A stretch of DNA of 8,962 nt from Defluviicoccus vanus (GCF_014672695.1 NZ_CP053923.1:1779564-1788525), one strand, 5' to 3'. Shown: positions 1 to 6,412, counted from the stretch's first letter. Notes: generated from the sequence alone by a model not told the origin. Numbers and translations: made by a program.

Positions 1-876
1 GTGCCGACGATCGCCGTGCTTCTCGATCCGCGCTATCCGTTCTGTGATAGCAACGTGATCGACGGTGCCATCGACCTCCTGCGGTGCTGCGGCGCCGACA
101 CCTTGTTCTGCGTCACCCCGGTGGCGACGCCGCTTTGGGTCGAGGACAGCCACGGCGGCGCGCAACGGCTGGCGGGGGCTGCCGAGCCCAGCCGATTGAG
201 CGAAAGCGAGGCACTGGTCATCGTCCGCGTCGGCATCTTCAATCAGTCACAAGAGTTGCCGGCGGGGCGGACCGCTCTTTACCGGATACCGGCGCTGGCA
301 GCTCTGCGCCTCGACACCGACACCGACTGGCAGGCAGCGGAGGCACTGCACCGTGCCCGGACCAAGGCCCAGGCGAAGGCGAGCCTGCGCGCTGTTGGCA
401 TGCTTGTGCTCGATTTCGACGGCGTGATGACCGATAATCGCGTCCTCGTCTTCGAGGACGGTCGCGAAGCCGTCCTCTGCAATCGTTCGGACGGCCTTGG
501 CCTGGAGCGACTACGCGCCACCGGTGTGCCGCTGGCAGTGATCTCGAAGGAAGTCAATCCGGTGGTGGCGGCACGTTGCCGCAAATTGAAGATTCCCTGC
601 GAACAGGGTGTCAACGACAAGCTCGCAGTGCTGCAGCGGTTGGCCGCGGAATCGAATGTGGCCCTCTCCAACATCGCCTTCGTCGGCAACGACATCAACG
701 ATTTGAGTTGCCTGATGGCGGTGGGTGTCGCCGTCGCACCCTGCGATGCCTACCCTGAAGTGCTCCGCATCGCCAATGTGGTGACCACCGCGCCGGGTGG
801 TTTCGGTGCTGTGCGCGAGGTCTGCGATCTGATCATGGCGGCGCAAAACGAGCTTGCCGGCGAAACAATCGCCTGA
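1..876 (+). CDS. CMP-N-acylneuraminate cytidylyltransferase fused to KdsC-like HAD phosphatase, 5'-truncated by window edge
   Basis: This is the C-terminal 291 residues of a two-domain enzyme for activating a nonulosonic acid (sialic, legionaminic or related) for surface glycans. Residues 1-118 match the second half of a CMP-NeuAc synthetase fold: VLLDPRYPF stands where the family has LLQPTSPL, and DTDTDWQAAEAL resembles the usual C-terminal D-DT-D-AE motif. Residues 131-280 are a C0-type HAD domain. DFDGVMTD carries the nucleophile and acid aspartates (D138, D140), S182-K183 is motif II with SKE instead of the KdsC SGR, K207 is motif III, and GNDIND (229-234) is the metal-binding motif IV. 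About 100 residues, including the CTP-binding loop, should lie upstream, so the GTG at base 1 is probably an internal valine codon. It ends with TGA and converges on the next gene. The family call is firm; the exact sugar is unknown. Confidence 0.85.
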   Translation: MPTIAVLLDPRYPFCDSNVIDGAIDLLRCCGADTLFCVTPVATPLWVEDSHGGAQRLAGAAEPSRLSESEALVIVRVGIFNQSQELPAGRTALYRIPALAALRLDTDTDWQAAEALHRARTKAQAKASLRAVGMLVLDFDGVMTDNRVLVFEDGREAVLCNRSDGLGLERLRATGVPLAVISKEVNPVVAARCRKLKIPCEQGVNDKLAVLQRLAAESNVALSNIAFVGNDINDLSCLMAVGVAVAPCDAYPEVLRIANVVTTAPGGFGAVREVCDLIMAAQNELAGETIA

Positions 877-887
877 TCGTGGCAGGA

Positions 888-921
888 AGTGGCGGCGGAG
901 CAGCGAAGCCTCGCCGCCACT
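888..921. terminator. Hairpin between convergent genes, possible bidirectional terminator
   Basis: AGTGGCGGCG (888-897) pairs perfectly with CGCCGCCACT (912-921) around a 14-base loop. It sits in the 70-base gap between two convergent stop codons. Neither side has a T-run, so if it terminates transcription it is a weak or factor-assisted terminator. TGATC (874-878) and GATCA (923-927) could extend the structure across an asymmetric internal loop. Confidence 0.45.
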
Positions 922-946
922 GGATCAACCCCGCGGCTCGATTCGT

Positions 947-1582
947 CTAGGTGCGCGCCCCGGGCAGGAACGGATCCGGCTGCAGGCCGACGAGTGGGTC
1001 GACGGCCGGCGCGGTATCGGTGACCACGTCGTGAACATGCACGTCCTCCGCCTGGTGCTTGGCGAGAATTCCGATCGCCCGGCGCTCATGCTCCGCGTCC
1101 TTGGTCCGCACCCACAGCAAGAGCCCGCCCTTGTTCAACTGCGCTTCGATGCTGGCGGCCCGATCTCGGCCGATCGCTTTGGCCAGCCACCGACCGAGCA
1201 GCATTCCGCCACCGCCCATCGCCGCGGCGCCACCAATCAACAGCGCCAGTGAGCCACCGGAGGCGACGATCGTGCCAATGGCGGCGACGGCACCCAGATA
1301 ACCGAGGCCGGTGACCGTGAACGCCTTGGCTTCGGTCACCGAATCGCGCCCGAGGAAGGCCACCCGCGGTACGGTGGCGTCGTCTTCCAACTCGGCAACC
1401 TTCTCGTAAATATGGCCGAGCTTTTCCTCGACCGTTTTTTCTCCAGCAAGCAGGCTGATCTCGGAACGGTCAAAGCCATTCCCCATCAGTTCATCCACGG
1501 CCGCCTGCAGTGATTTCCATTCGTGGAAAACACCGACCGCCTCGCGCACACTCGCAAGGCCCCCCGCCGCTGCTTTTGTCAT
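947..1582 (-). CDS. Glycine-zipper protein with general-stress-protein-17M-like N-terminal domain
   Basis: This 211-residue protein has no enzymatic motif. Residues 16-46 (VGVFHEWKSLQAAVDELMGNGFDRSEISLLA, cited by position) have the small alpha/beta pattern of the GSP17M/YflT-like domain: a GVF strand, an A-AV-EL helix, then GF-R-EIS-L. Residues 92-137 form a hydrophobic Gly/Ala segment (GLGYLGAVAAIG, SGGSLALLIGGAAAMGGGG), a glycine zipper that probably inserts as one or two membrane helices. The C-terminal part (150-186, GGLLLWVRT, then VHVHDV) resembles a second copy of the small domain. The ATG at 1582 has a strong GGAGG/AAGGGG ribosome site at 1587-1600. It follows the hemerythrin gene by 60 bases and may be cotranscribed with it. 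A stress-related envelope role is inferred from family resemblance only. Confidence 0.7.
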   Translation of the reverse strand: MTKAAAGGLASVREAVGVFHEWKSLQAAVDELMGNGFDRSEISLLAGEKTVEEKLGHIYEKVAELEDDATVPRVAFLGRDSVTEAKAFTVTGLGYLGAVAAIGTIVASGGSLALLIGGAAAMGGGGMLLGRWLAKAIGRDRAASIEAQLNKGGLLLWVRTKDAEHERRAIGILAKHQAEDVHVHDVVTDTAPAVDPLVGLQPDPFLPGART

Positions 1583-1619
1583 GATTCCCCTTCCTCCAAC
1601 TGTGCCCGTGCGTTCAATT

Positions 1620-1634
1620 GAGCCCCGGGGGCTC
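1620..1634. repeat. GC-rich inverted repeat between hemerythrin and stress-type genes
   Basis: GAGCCCC-G-GGGGCTC is a perfect inverted repeat starting 8 bases past the hemerythrin stop (TAA at 1645-1643). On the transcribed minus strand it is followed by CAATTG rather than a U-run. It may be an attenuator or an mRNA 3'-end stabiliser; function is not shown. Confidence 0.35.
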
Positions 1635-1642
1635 GGGTGCGC

Positions 1643-2056
1643 TTAACCGGGACCAACTCCCAGGCGAACCAGATAGCGTCCGAATGCCCGGTCCGCCGAG
1701 GCGATATGATCGTTGATCCATTCGGACAGTCTGTCCATCCGATCAAGTGTAAGCTTGACCCGGCCGGCCAGCCAGTCGGCACGTAGCGCTTCCAACTGAT
1801 CAAGCGTCCGATCGTGCTCGCGCACATGCGCGTCGGATTGTGCGTATTGGTAGAGCCGCATCAATGCGGCCTCGGAGGCAAAGTGCAACTTGGTGAAGTC
1901 GACGAAGCGATTCAGCAGATCTTCCAAACCGGGTTGGGCGGCGTCTTCGGCGATCGCCCGTCGAACCGCGGCAAGCAAACTGACCTGAAGGTGATGCTCG
2001 TTATCGACCGAGCGAACACCGCTGATCAAGGCATCACTCAAGAGTGCATTCGTCAT
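1643..2056 (-). CDS. Bacterial hemerythrin-domain protein
   Basis: A 137-residue single-domain protein of the hemerythrin family, which binds O2 (or another small ligand) at a non-haem di-iron centre. All expected iron ligands are in place: H21 in VDNEHH, H58 and E62 in LHFASEA, H77 and H81 in AHVREH, H117 and D122 in DHIASAD. The length matches stand-alone bacteriohemerythrins, and no signal peptide or signalling domain is attached. I chose the ATG at 2056 because it directly precedes the conserved N-terminal helix and has GGGGA three bases upstream; an in-frame TTG at 2113 would add 19 unconserved residues. The stress-type gene follows 60 bases downstream. O2 sensing, storage or delivery are all possible. 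Confidence 0.88.
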   Translation of the reverse strand: MTNALLSDALISGVRSVDNEHHLQVSLLAAVRRAIAEDAAQPGLEDLLNRFVDFTKLHFASEAALMRLYQYAQSDAHVREHDRTLDQLEALRADWLAGRVKLTLDRMDRLSEWINDHIASADRAFGRYLVRLGVGPG

Positions 2057-2388
2057 TTGTCCCCATTCCAGTCGAGCGTTATCGACGTTCCTATCCAACA
2101 AGGGCGCCGGCAATGGCGCAATTCGAAGACCCTGCTCTTGTTAGTCGACCAACAGTCCGATCCATGCAGGCGCACACACGAGCGCGCCCCTCAGCGGGCA
2201 TGTCCTATCGCAAAGGTGTCAGAAAACCGGCAAGCCAGCAACCTCCGCCTGCGTCGGCCACAGCGTCATGCGTGTTTTCAGCGCAAATTGCGAACGACAG
2301 CACGAGGTCTTGCGGCAAGCGTGGCAACCAGTTACGACTTGGCTTTTTGGAACATAGTGGGAACAATATGGATGAAACATCATTCCCC
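2057..2388. other. Divergent intergenic region (hemerythrin / mmcB), no gene recognised
   Basis: About 330 bases that are less GC-rich than the flanks. The frames open here give peptides with no family resemblance. The region should hold divergent promoters for the hemerythrin gene (-) and mmcB (+). Visible elements are a perfect 11-base inverted repeat CGCAA-A-TTGCG (2282-2292) inside a looser CGTG/CACG pairing, a second small repeat CTTGC-G-GCAAG near 2310-2320, and the LexA box listed separately. I could not find a convincing promoter for the hemerythrin gene. Confidence 0.6.
2339..2367 (+). promoter_or_regulatory. LexA (SOS) operator within probable mmcB promoter
   Basis: GAAC-ATAGTGG-GAAC at 2350-2364 reads GTTC-N7-GTTC on the other strand, an exact match to the alphaproteobacterial LexA box. 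It lies between a plausible -35 (TTGGCT, 2339-2344) and -10 (AACAAT, 2362-2367, 17-base spacer), overlapping the latter, as expected for repression. The operator match is seen directly; the promoter hexamers are weak matches (about 4 of 6 each). Confidence 0.7.
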
Positions 2389-2837
2389 ATGAGCCACTGT
2401 CCGCCGCCGCCCCCAGGGGACCGCTGGGTGCCACAACCATCATCCGAGGTATCTTTCGCCTGTTCACCCAGCTCGATTACCGGGCATTGGTGGAGATGCC
2501 GCTGGCCAATGGCCGGCGTGCTGACGTGGTGGCCGTCGACCGTCGCGGCGGCATCGTCCTGGTGGAAGTCAAGTCGTCACTCGCCGACTATCGCGCCGAC
2601 AGCAAATGGACCACCTACCTGGACTATACGGATCGGTTCTATTTTGCCGTGGCTGCCGACTTTCCCGTCGCCGTACTGCCTGCGGACACGGGCCTTATCA
2701 TTGCCGATGCCTACGAAGCCGCCATCCTTCGCCCGGCTCCGGAACGCCAGATCGCCGCGCCACGGCGCAAGGCAATGCTGCTGGCGTTTGCGCGTCTTGC
2801 CGCCGGCCGATTGAGCGGGTTGGTCGATCCACCCTAG
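2389..2837 (+). CDS. mmcB: MmcB-type DNA repair nuclease-like protein, 5' end apparently frameshifted
   Basis: MmcB is the SOS-regulated mitomycin C resistance protein of alphaproteobacteria, with a PD-(D/E)xK nuclease-like fold. The body is clear: TIIRGIFRLF, then EMPLANGRRADVVAV, LVEVKSSLADYRADSKW, YLDYTDRFYFAV and DTGLIIADAYEAAILR. RAD-V and the E-V-K of EVKSS are the nuclease-like residues. In the body's frame the first standard start is a TTG at 2487, which would cut off the conserved N-terminal helix. That frame is open back to 2376 without ATG, GTG or TTG. The neighbouring frame supplies ATG at 2368 or 2389 (MSHCPPPPPG, a typical Pro-rich N-terminus) and runs into the C5/G4 tracts at 2410-2419. 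One extra base there would give PPPPPGGPLGATTIIRG, one continuous reading. Coordinates assume this corrected reading from ATG 2389. Its TAG overlaps the stop of the convergent metallopeptidase gene. Confidence 0.75.
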
Positions 2838-3559
2838 CCATAGCTCAACAGTCGATTGCCTTCGCGCCGCAGCCAGCAACGCGCCGAGGCGACGTCCTTC
2901 GCCAATTGCTCCACCGTCGCCCAGAACACACCATCGTGACCGCGGCAGGCCAAGTGCGCAACTTCGTGCGCCGCCACATAATCGATAACCGCCGGTGGCG
3001 CCATGATCAAACGCCAGTTGTAGCTAAGATCGCCCAGCGCCGAACACGAGCCCCAACGCGATCGCATCTCGCGCACCCGCACGCTGCGGACCGGTCGGCC
3101 GAGTTGGCTGGCCTTCACCGCCGAGCGCTGGTTGAGATCGGCCAGCGCCCTCGCCCGCAACCAGCGAGTCAACAGGCCGGCGAGACGATCGGCGGGACCA
3201 CCCACCTCGATGGTATCGCCGACGTGTACGACGCCGGGTTTGCGATCGGCGTGATGGTGGATGCGCAGAGCCTCGCCGAGGACGGGAACGCTCGCCCCGT
3301 CGACAAAGGGCTGACGCGGCGGCATGGTTTGCAGCCGGCGCTCGATCCACGCCCGTTCACGTTCGACCATCGCCAGCCCTTCGGCGACCGGGATACCCGC
3401 CGGCAAGGTGAGCATCAGGCCGTCGCCCCTGCCGGCAATGCGCAAGATCATGCGGCGCGCACGCGCGTTACGCCGGATGCTGAGCGGCAGGGCAACGCCG
3501 GCGACATCGAGCATCAAACTGCCGTCCTCAGACTGCGAGGCGGCGCGGCCGGATGCCAT
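2834..3559 (-). CDS. YgjP-like (DUF45/SprT-fold) zinc metallopeptidase
   Basis: A 241-residue cytoplasmic protein of the M48-related YgjP/WLM group. The C-terminal half holds the signature block: RSRWGSCS (167-173), LSYNWRLIMAPP (178-189), then the HExxH zinc site H198-E199-V-A-H202 and a third ligand H208 in RGHDGVFW. The N-terminal 120 residues form the variable beta domain (RRNARARRMILRI, then LTLPAGIPVAEG). There is no signal peptide. The ATG at 3559 overlaps the TGA of the upstream dapA-like gene in the string TGATG; a GTG at 3562 is also in frame. The coupling fits co-expression. It ends at TAG 2836-2834, sharing the palindrome CTAG with the mmcB stop. Physiological substrates of this family are poorly known. 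Confidence 0.85.
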   Translation of the reverse strand: MASGRAASQSEDGSLMLDVAGVALPLSIRRNARARRMILRIAGRGDGLMLTLPAGIPVAEGLAMVERERAWIERRLQTMPPRQPFVDGASVPVLGEALRIHHHADRKPGVVHVGDTIEVGGPADRLAGLLTRWLRARALADLNQRSAVKASQLGRPVRSVRVREMRSRWGSCSALGDLSYNWRLIMAPPAVIDYVAAHEVAHLACRGHDGVFWATVEQLAKDVASARCWLRREGNRLLSYG

Positions 3560-4506
3560 CACGAATAGGCCGTGAACTCGAAGGAAACACGGGCCAGGGC
3601 CTCGCTCAGCGCCTTTGCCGCCGGTTCACGCAGCGGCAACAACGGCGGCCGCAGCGCCCGCCATTGCGGATCGCGGAGCGCGTGGGCGACAATTTCCTTC
3701 AGCGCGGGTGCCATCGGATAAGTAGCAATCAGCTTGCGCATCTCCGTGAGCTTCGCCTGCGCCGCCACCGCGGCGGCGTGGTTTCCCTGCCGCCATGCGT
3801 CGATCACCGCCAAGGCCATGGGGGCGATGACGTTGCAGCAGGCGGTGATGCATCCGGCGCCGCCGGCCTCCAGCAACGGCAGCAGCAACTCGTCGGAACC
3901 GGAGAACACCGAGAGACCGGGGAAGCGCCGCGCAATCGCTACCATACCGGCCAAGTCGCCGGAGGAATCCTTCAGCCCGGTGATCGTCTCCCCATAGCGA
4001 CCGCAGAGGCGTTCGATCAATCCGGCGCTGAGCGGAACGCCCGACATCTGGGGGAAGTGGTAAAGGCAGATGCGGAGTCGGCCATCGCCCACCCGCTCGA
4101 TCACCTCCGCATAGCTGGCGAAAAGTCCATCGTCGCTCACCGCCTTGTAATAGAACGGCGGCAACATGAGCACTGCCGCCGCGCCCAGGTCGACCGCCCG
4201 GCGCGTCAGCCGCACCGTATCGGTGAGCGCACAACAGCCGGTCCCCAGCAGCAGCTTGCGGGGCGGCAGCTTGGCGGCGTGCAACTGGTCGAGAAGCCCC
4301 AGCCGTTCCTCCAGCGAAAAGGAGTTGGCTTCCCCAGTCGTCCCCAGCACCGCAAGACCGTTGCATTCCTGCGCCAGCAGCGCCTGGCAATGGCGAACGA
4401 GGCGTTCCCCGTCCGGCGCCATATTGGCATCGAGCGGTGTCAGCACCGCCGGGAAAATGCCCTCCAGGCAGCGGCCCGCCGGCGTCGGCGTGGGAGCACC
4501 GTTCAT
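3559..4506 (-). CDS. DapA/NAL-superfamily class I aldolase or lyase, not a canonical DHDPS
   Basis: A 315-residue TIM-barrel protein of the dihydrodipicolinate synthase / N-acetylneuraminate lyase superfamily, which handles pyruvate-type donors through a lysine Schiff base. GTTGE (55-59) is the carboxylate-binding motif, Y149 in LYHFP is the catalytic tyrosine and K179 in GLKDSSGD is the Schiff-base lysine. The length is slightly above DapA (about 292) because of N- and C-terminal tails. E. coli DapA has YNVPSRTG, whose arginine binds the aspartate-semialdehyde carboxylate; here the stretch is YHFPQMSG, without Arg. A lysine-pathway role is therefore doubtful, and a lyase or aldolase for another keto-acid is likelier. 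The ATG at 4506 sits in an ATGA overlap with the upstream ycgN-like stop. A GTG at 4515 would add three residues. Confidence 0.83.
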   Translation of the reverse strand: MNGAPTPTPAGRCLEGIFPAVLTPLDANMAPDGERLVRHCQALLAQECNGLAVLGTTGEANSFSLEERLGLLDQLHAAKLPPRKLLLGTGCCALTDTVRLTRRAVDLGAAAVLMLPPFYYKAVSDDGLFASYAEVIERVGDGRLRICLYHFPQMSGVPLSAGLIERLCGRYGETITGLKDSSGDLAGMVAIARRFPGLSVFSGSDELLLPLLEAGGAGCITACCNVIAPMALAVIDAWRQGNHAAAVAAQAKLTEMRKLIATYPMAPALKEIVAHALRDPQWRALRPPLLPLREPAAKALSEALARVSFEFTAYS

Positions 4507-4955
4507 GCCGGCCACTCGACGATGTGGTGTTCAAGCGGCCCCGCCTCATGTTCGGAGACAACGCGCCCACGGACGGAGAAACCCAGCCGGTGAACCATTT
4601 CCCGATCCCCGGAGACGAGATGATGCCAGTGGGGGAGCGGCTGCCCCTCGGCACGCAGGCGATAAGCGCAGGTGGATGGCAACCAGGTCACCTCGTTGAT
4701 CAGGGCAACGGTCAGCTGCTGACAGTTGGGCACCCAACGATGACGTTGAGTGTAGCGGCGGCAGCGGCAGCTCTTTAGGTCGAGCAGCCCACAGGCGACG
4801 TTGGTAAAGCTGATCTCGCCGGTGCAGCCGTCTTCCAGCTTCTCCAGACAACACTTCCCACAGCCGTCGCACAGCGATTCCCACTGCGCCGCGGTTAGTT
4901 CGGCGAGAGGGGTGTCCTCCCAAAAGGGCCGCTTGGGATCAGGGGAAGAGGTCAT
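4503..4955 (-). CDS. YcgN/UPF0260-family cysteine-cluster protein
   Basis: This 150-residue protein is recognisable along its whole length as YcgN/UPF0260 (CxxxCxxCC-type zinc/iron-chelating family). FWEDTPLAEL and WESLCDGCGKCCLEKLED lead into FTNVACGLLDLKSCRCRRY, VPNCQQL, WLPSTCAYRL and HLVSGDREMVH, ending in GFSVRGRVVSE. Ten or more cysteines (C29, C32, C35, C36, C44, C55, C63, C65, C78, C96) suggest metal or cluster binding. No function is established for the family. I prefer the ATG at 4955 because it gives the usual family length; a TTG at 4994 adds 13 unconserved residues. No clear Shine-Dalgarno precedes either start. Its TGA overlaps the next gene's ATG. Confidence 0.85.
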   Translation of the reverse strand: MTSSPDPKRPFWEDTPLAELTAAQWESLCDGCGKCCLEKLEDGCTGEISFTNVACGLLDLKSCRCRRYTQRHRWVPNCQQLTVALINEVTWLPSTCAYRLRAEGQPLPHWHHLVSGDREMVHRLGFSVRGRVVSEHEAGPLEHHIVEWPA

Positions 4956-4972
4956 GGCGGCGAGCGCGCTGC

Positions 4973-5001
4973 TGAAATGCGAGAGGGTGAGCAAAAGTCA
5001 A
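4973..5001 (-). promoter_or_regulatory. Possible internal promoter before the ycgN-like gene
   Basis: The 65-base gap between cobB and the ycgN-like ATG is locally AT-rich and contains a near-consensus -35, TTGACT (minus strand, 5001-4996). The hexamer 17 bases further on, ATTTCA, is a poor -10. This is weak evidence for separate transcription of the last three genes of the run. Confidence 0.25.
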
Positions 5002-5020
5002 TAACCGTAGTCCATACATC

Positions 5021-6373
5021 CTAAGTCGCACCGTCGGCGCTGTCGATCAGATGTACAAAGGATCCGAACACGCTTCCCTCCATCGCCCCCATGGCGCCGA
5101 CGGATCCTCCCGCCGCATCCTGGCAATGAAACAGCGGGCAGGCGGTCTCCTCGCGAACGACCGTGGCATAGTGGAACTCATGACCGCGGAAACGGCTGCC
5201 GGCCACCCCGAGTGGGCAGTTTGCAGCCAGTGCCGCCTGCCGGTAACCGAGGTGTAGCCGACGTCCGGCGAAGGAGGTTTCCAGCGGCAACAGCCCAGCC
5301 ATCGGGTGGCGCACCCCGTCCGCATCGATCAGCCCATGGCCGAGCACCATATAGCCGCCGCACTCGCCGAAGACCGCCGCACCGCGCGCCGCTGCCTGGC
5401 GCAAACCGGCGAGAAAACGGGCGTTGCCGGCGAGCAGGGCAGCGTGCAGTTCGGGATAGCCGCCGGGTAGGTATACCGCATCGCAATCGGCGGCGGGCGC
5501 CGCATCGGCGAGGGGAGAAAAGGGAAGGATCTCGGCACCGGCGGCATGCCAGCCGCGCTCCACGTGGGGATACCGGAAGGCAAAGGCAGGGTCGTCGGCG
5601 ACGGCAATGCGCTGGCCAAGCGGTGGTACGGGCGGCGTAGCGGGCAAGGCGCTCGCGATCGACAGCGGTGGCTGCGGCTGCGGCTGCCGCGCCAGCCGCA
5701 ACAGCGTATCCACGTCCACGTGGCAGGCTATCCACGCCGCAGCAGCGTCGAGAAAGGCATCGAGCGCCGGATGCTCGGCGGCCTGCACTAGGCCCAAATG
5801 CCGTTCCGGCAAGGCCAGCTCGGCAGCCCGCGGCAGGCACCCCAAAATCGGCAGGCCGGGCACCGCCACCGCGCAGGCCTGTCGCAACACCTGACAATGA
5901 CGCTCGCTGCCGGCCCGGTTGAAGACGACCCCGGCGACAGCAACGTCAGGCCGATGGGTGACGAAACCGCGCACCACCGCCGCGGCGCTCGCCGCCTGCG
6001 CCCGAACATCGACGATGAGAATCACCGGCCAGCCGGTAGCCGCCGCCAGATCGGCGGTAGAACCGCTGTCGACGGTGGCACCGTCGAACAGGCCCATCAC
6101 CCCCTCGCACACCACCCACGTCGCGTCCGCCGCCAGCATCGCCGTCAGTGCGGCCAGCGTCTGCCGGCGCATCGCCCAGGGATCAAGATTGACGCAGGGC
6201 CGGCCGCTCGCCGCGGCGTGGAAGGCGGGATCGATGTAGTCGGGTCCCACCTTGGCCGAGGCGACGGCAACACCGCGTCGCGCCAAATGTCGCAGCAGAC
6301 CCAGGGTGAAGACGGTCTTACCGCTGCCGGAGGCGGGTGCGGCGATAATCACGCCCGGCGCCACAGGCGTCAT
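5021..6373 (-). CDS. cobB: Cobyrinate a,c-diamide synthase (CobB/CbiA)
   Basis: This 450-residue enzyme amidates the a and c side chains of cobyrinic (or hydrogenobyrinic) acid with ATP and glutamine in cobalamin synthesis. The N-terminal domain is a dethiobiotin-synthetase-like P-loop: APASGSGKT (12-20) is the Walker A, then AKVGPDYIDPAFH (40-52), NLDPW and CEGVMGLFDG (89-98). The C-terminal class I glutaminase domain has the LPGGYPELHA stretch, nucleophile C338 in FGECGGYMVLG, then RGHEFHYA (396-403) and the terminal FVHLI with probable catalytic H441. Length is normal. Coordinates use the ATG at 6373, but GGGAGG abuts that codon, so the GTG at 6364 (9-base spacing, three residues shorter) may be the true start. 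It lies 39 bases after the Sco gene. CbiD in the window favours the cobalt-containing CbiA-type substrate. Confidence 0.93.
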   Translation of the reverse strand: MTPVAPGVIIAAPASGSGKTVFTLGLLRHLARRGVAVASAKVGPDYIDPAFHAAASGRPCVNLDPWAMRRQTLAALTAMLAADATWVVCEGVMGLFDGATVDSGSTADLAAATGWPVILIVDVRAQAASAAAVVRGFVTHRPDVAVAGVVFNRAGSERHCQVLRQACAVAVPGLPILGCLPRAAELALPERHLGLVQAAEHPALDAFLDAAAAWIACHVDVDTLLRLARQPQPQPPLSIASALPATPPVPPLGQRIAVADDPAFAFRYPHVERGWHAAGAEILPFSPLADAAPAADCDAVYLPGGYPELHAALLAGNARFLAGLRQAAARGAAVFGECGGYMVLGHGLIDADGVRHPMAGLLPLETSFAGRRLHLGYRQAALAANCPLGVAGSRFRGHEFHYATVVREETACPLFHCQDAAGGSVGAMGAMEGSVFGSFVHLIDSADGAT

Positions 6374-6379
6374 CCTCCC
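6374..6379 (-). promoter_or_regulatory. Shine-Dalgarno of cobB, argues for GTG start at 6364
   Basis: GGGAGG on the minus strand ends directly against the ATG at 6373, leaving no spacer. The in-frame GTG at 6364 has a workable 9-base spacing. Confidence 0.5.
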
Positions 6380-6412
6380 ACCACCACTACGCCGCGCCGG
6401 CCCAGCTCGCGC

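Noticed and set aside
2205..2390. Minus-strand 61-codon open frame in the hemerythrin/mmcB gap
   Set aside because: No motif, no Shine-Dalgarno, and it crosses the LexA box and mmcB start region.
2408..2421. Programmed -1 ribosomal frameshift site at the C/G tracts of mmcB
   Set aside because: The codons there do not form a standard X-XXY-YYZ slippery heptamer; an indel or sequencing error explains the pattern more simply.
2606..3568. Plus-strand open frame of 320 codons across mmcB and the metallopeptidase gene
   Set aside because: It overlaps two recognised genes and has shadow-type composition.
3553..4593. Long plus-strand open frame (346 codons) antisense to the DapA-like gene
   Set aside because: The translation is rich in Arg, Gln and His with no family motif, whereas the minus strand encodes an intact DapA-type barrel; a GC-rich shadow frame.
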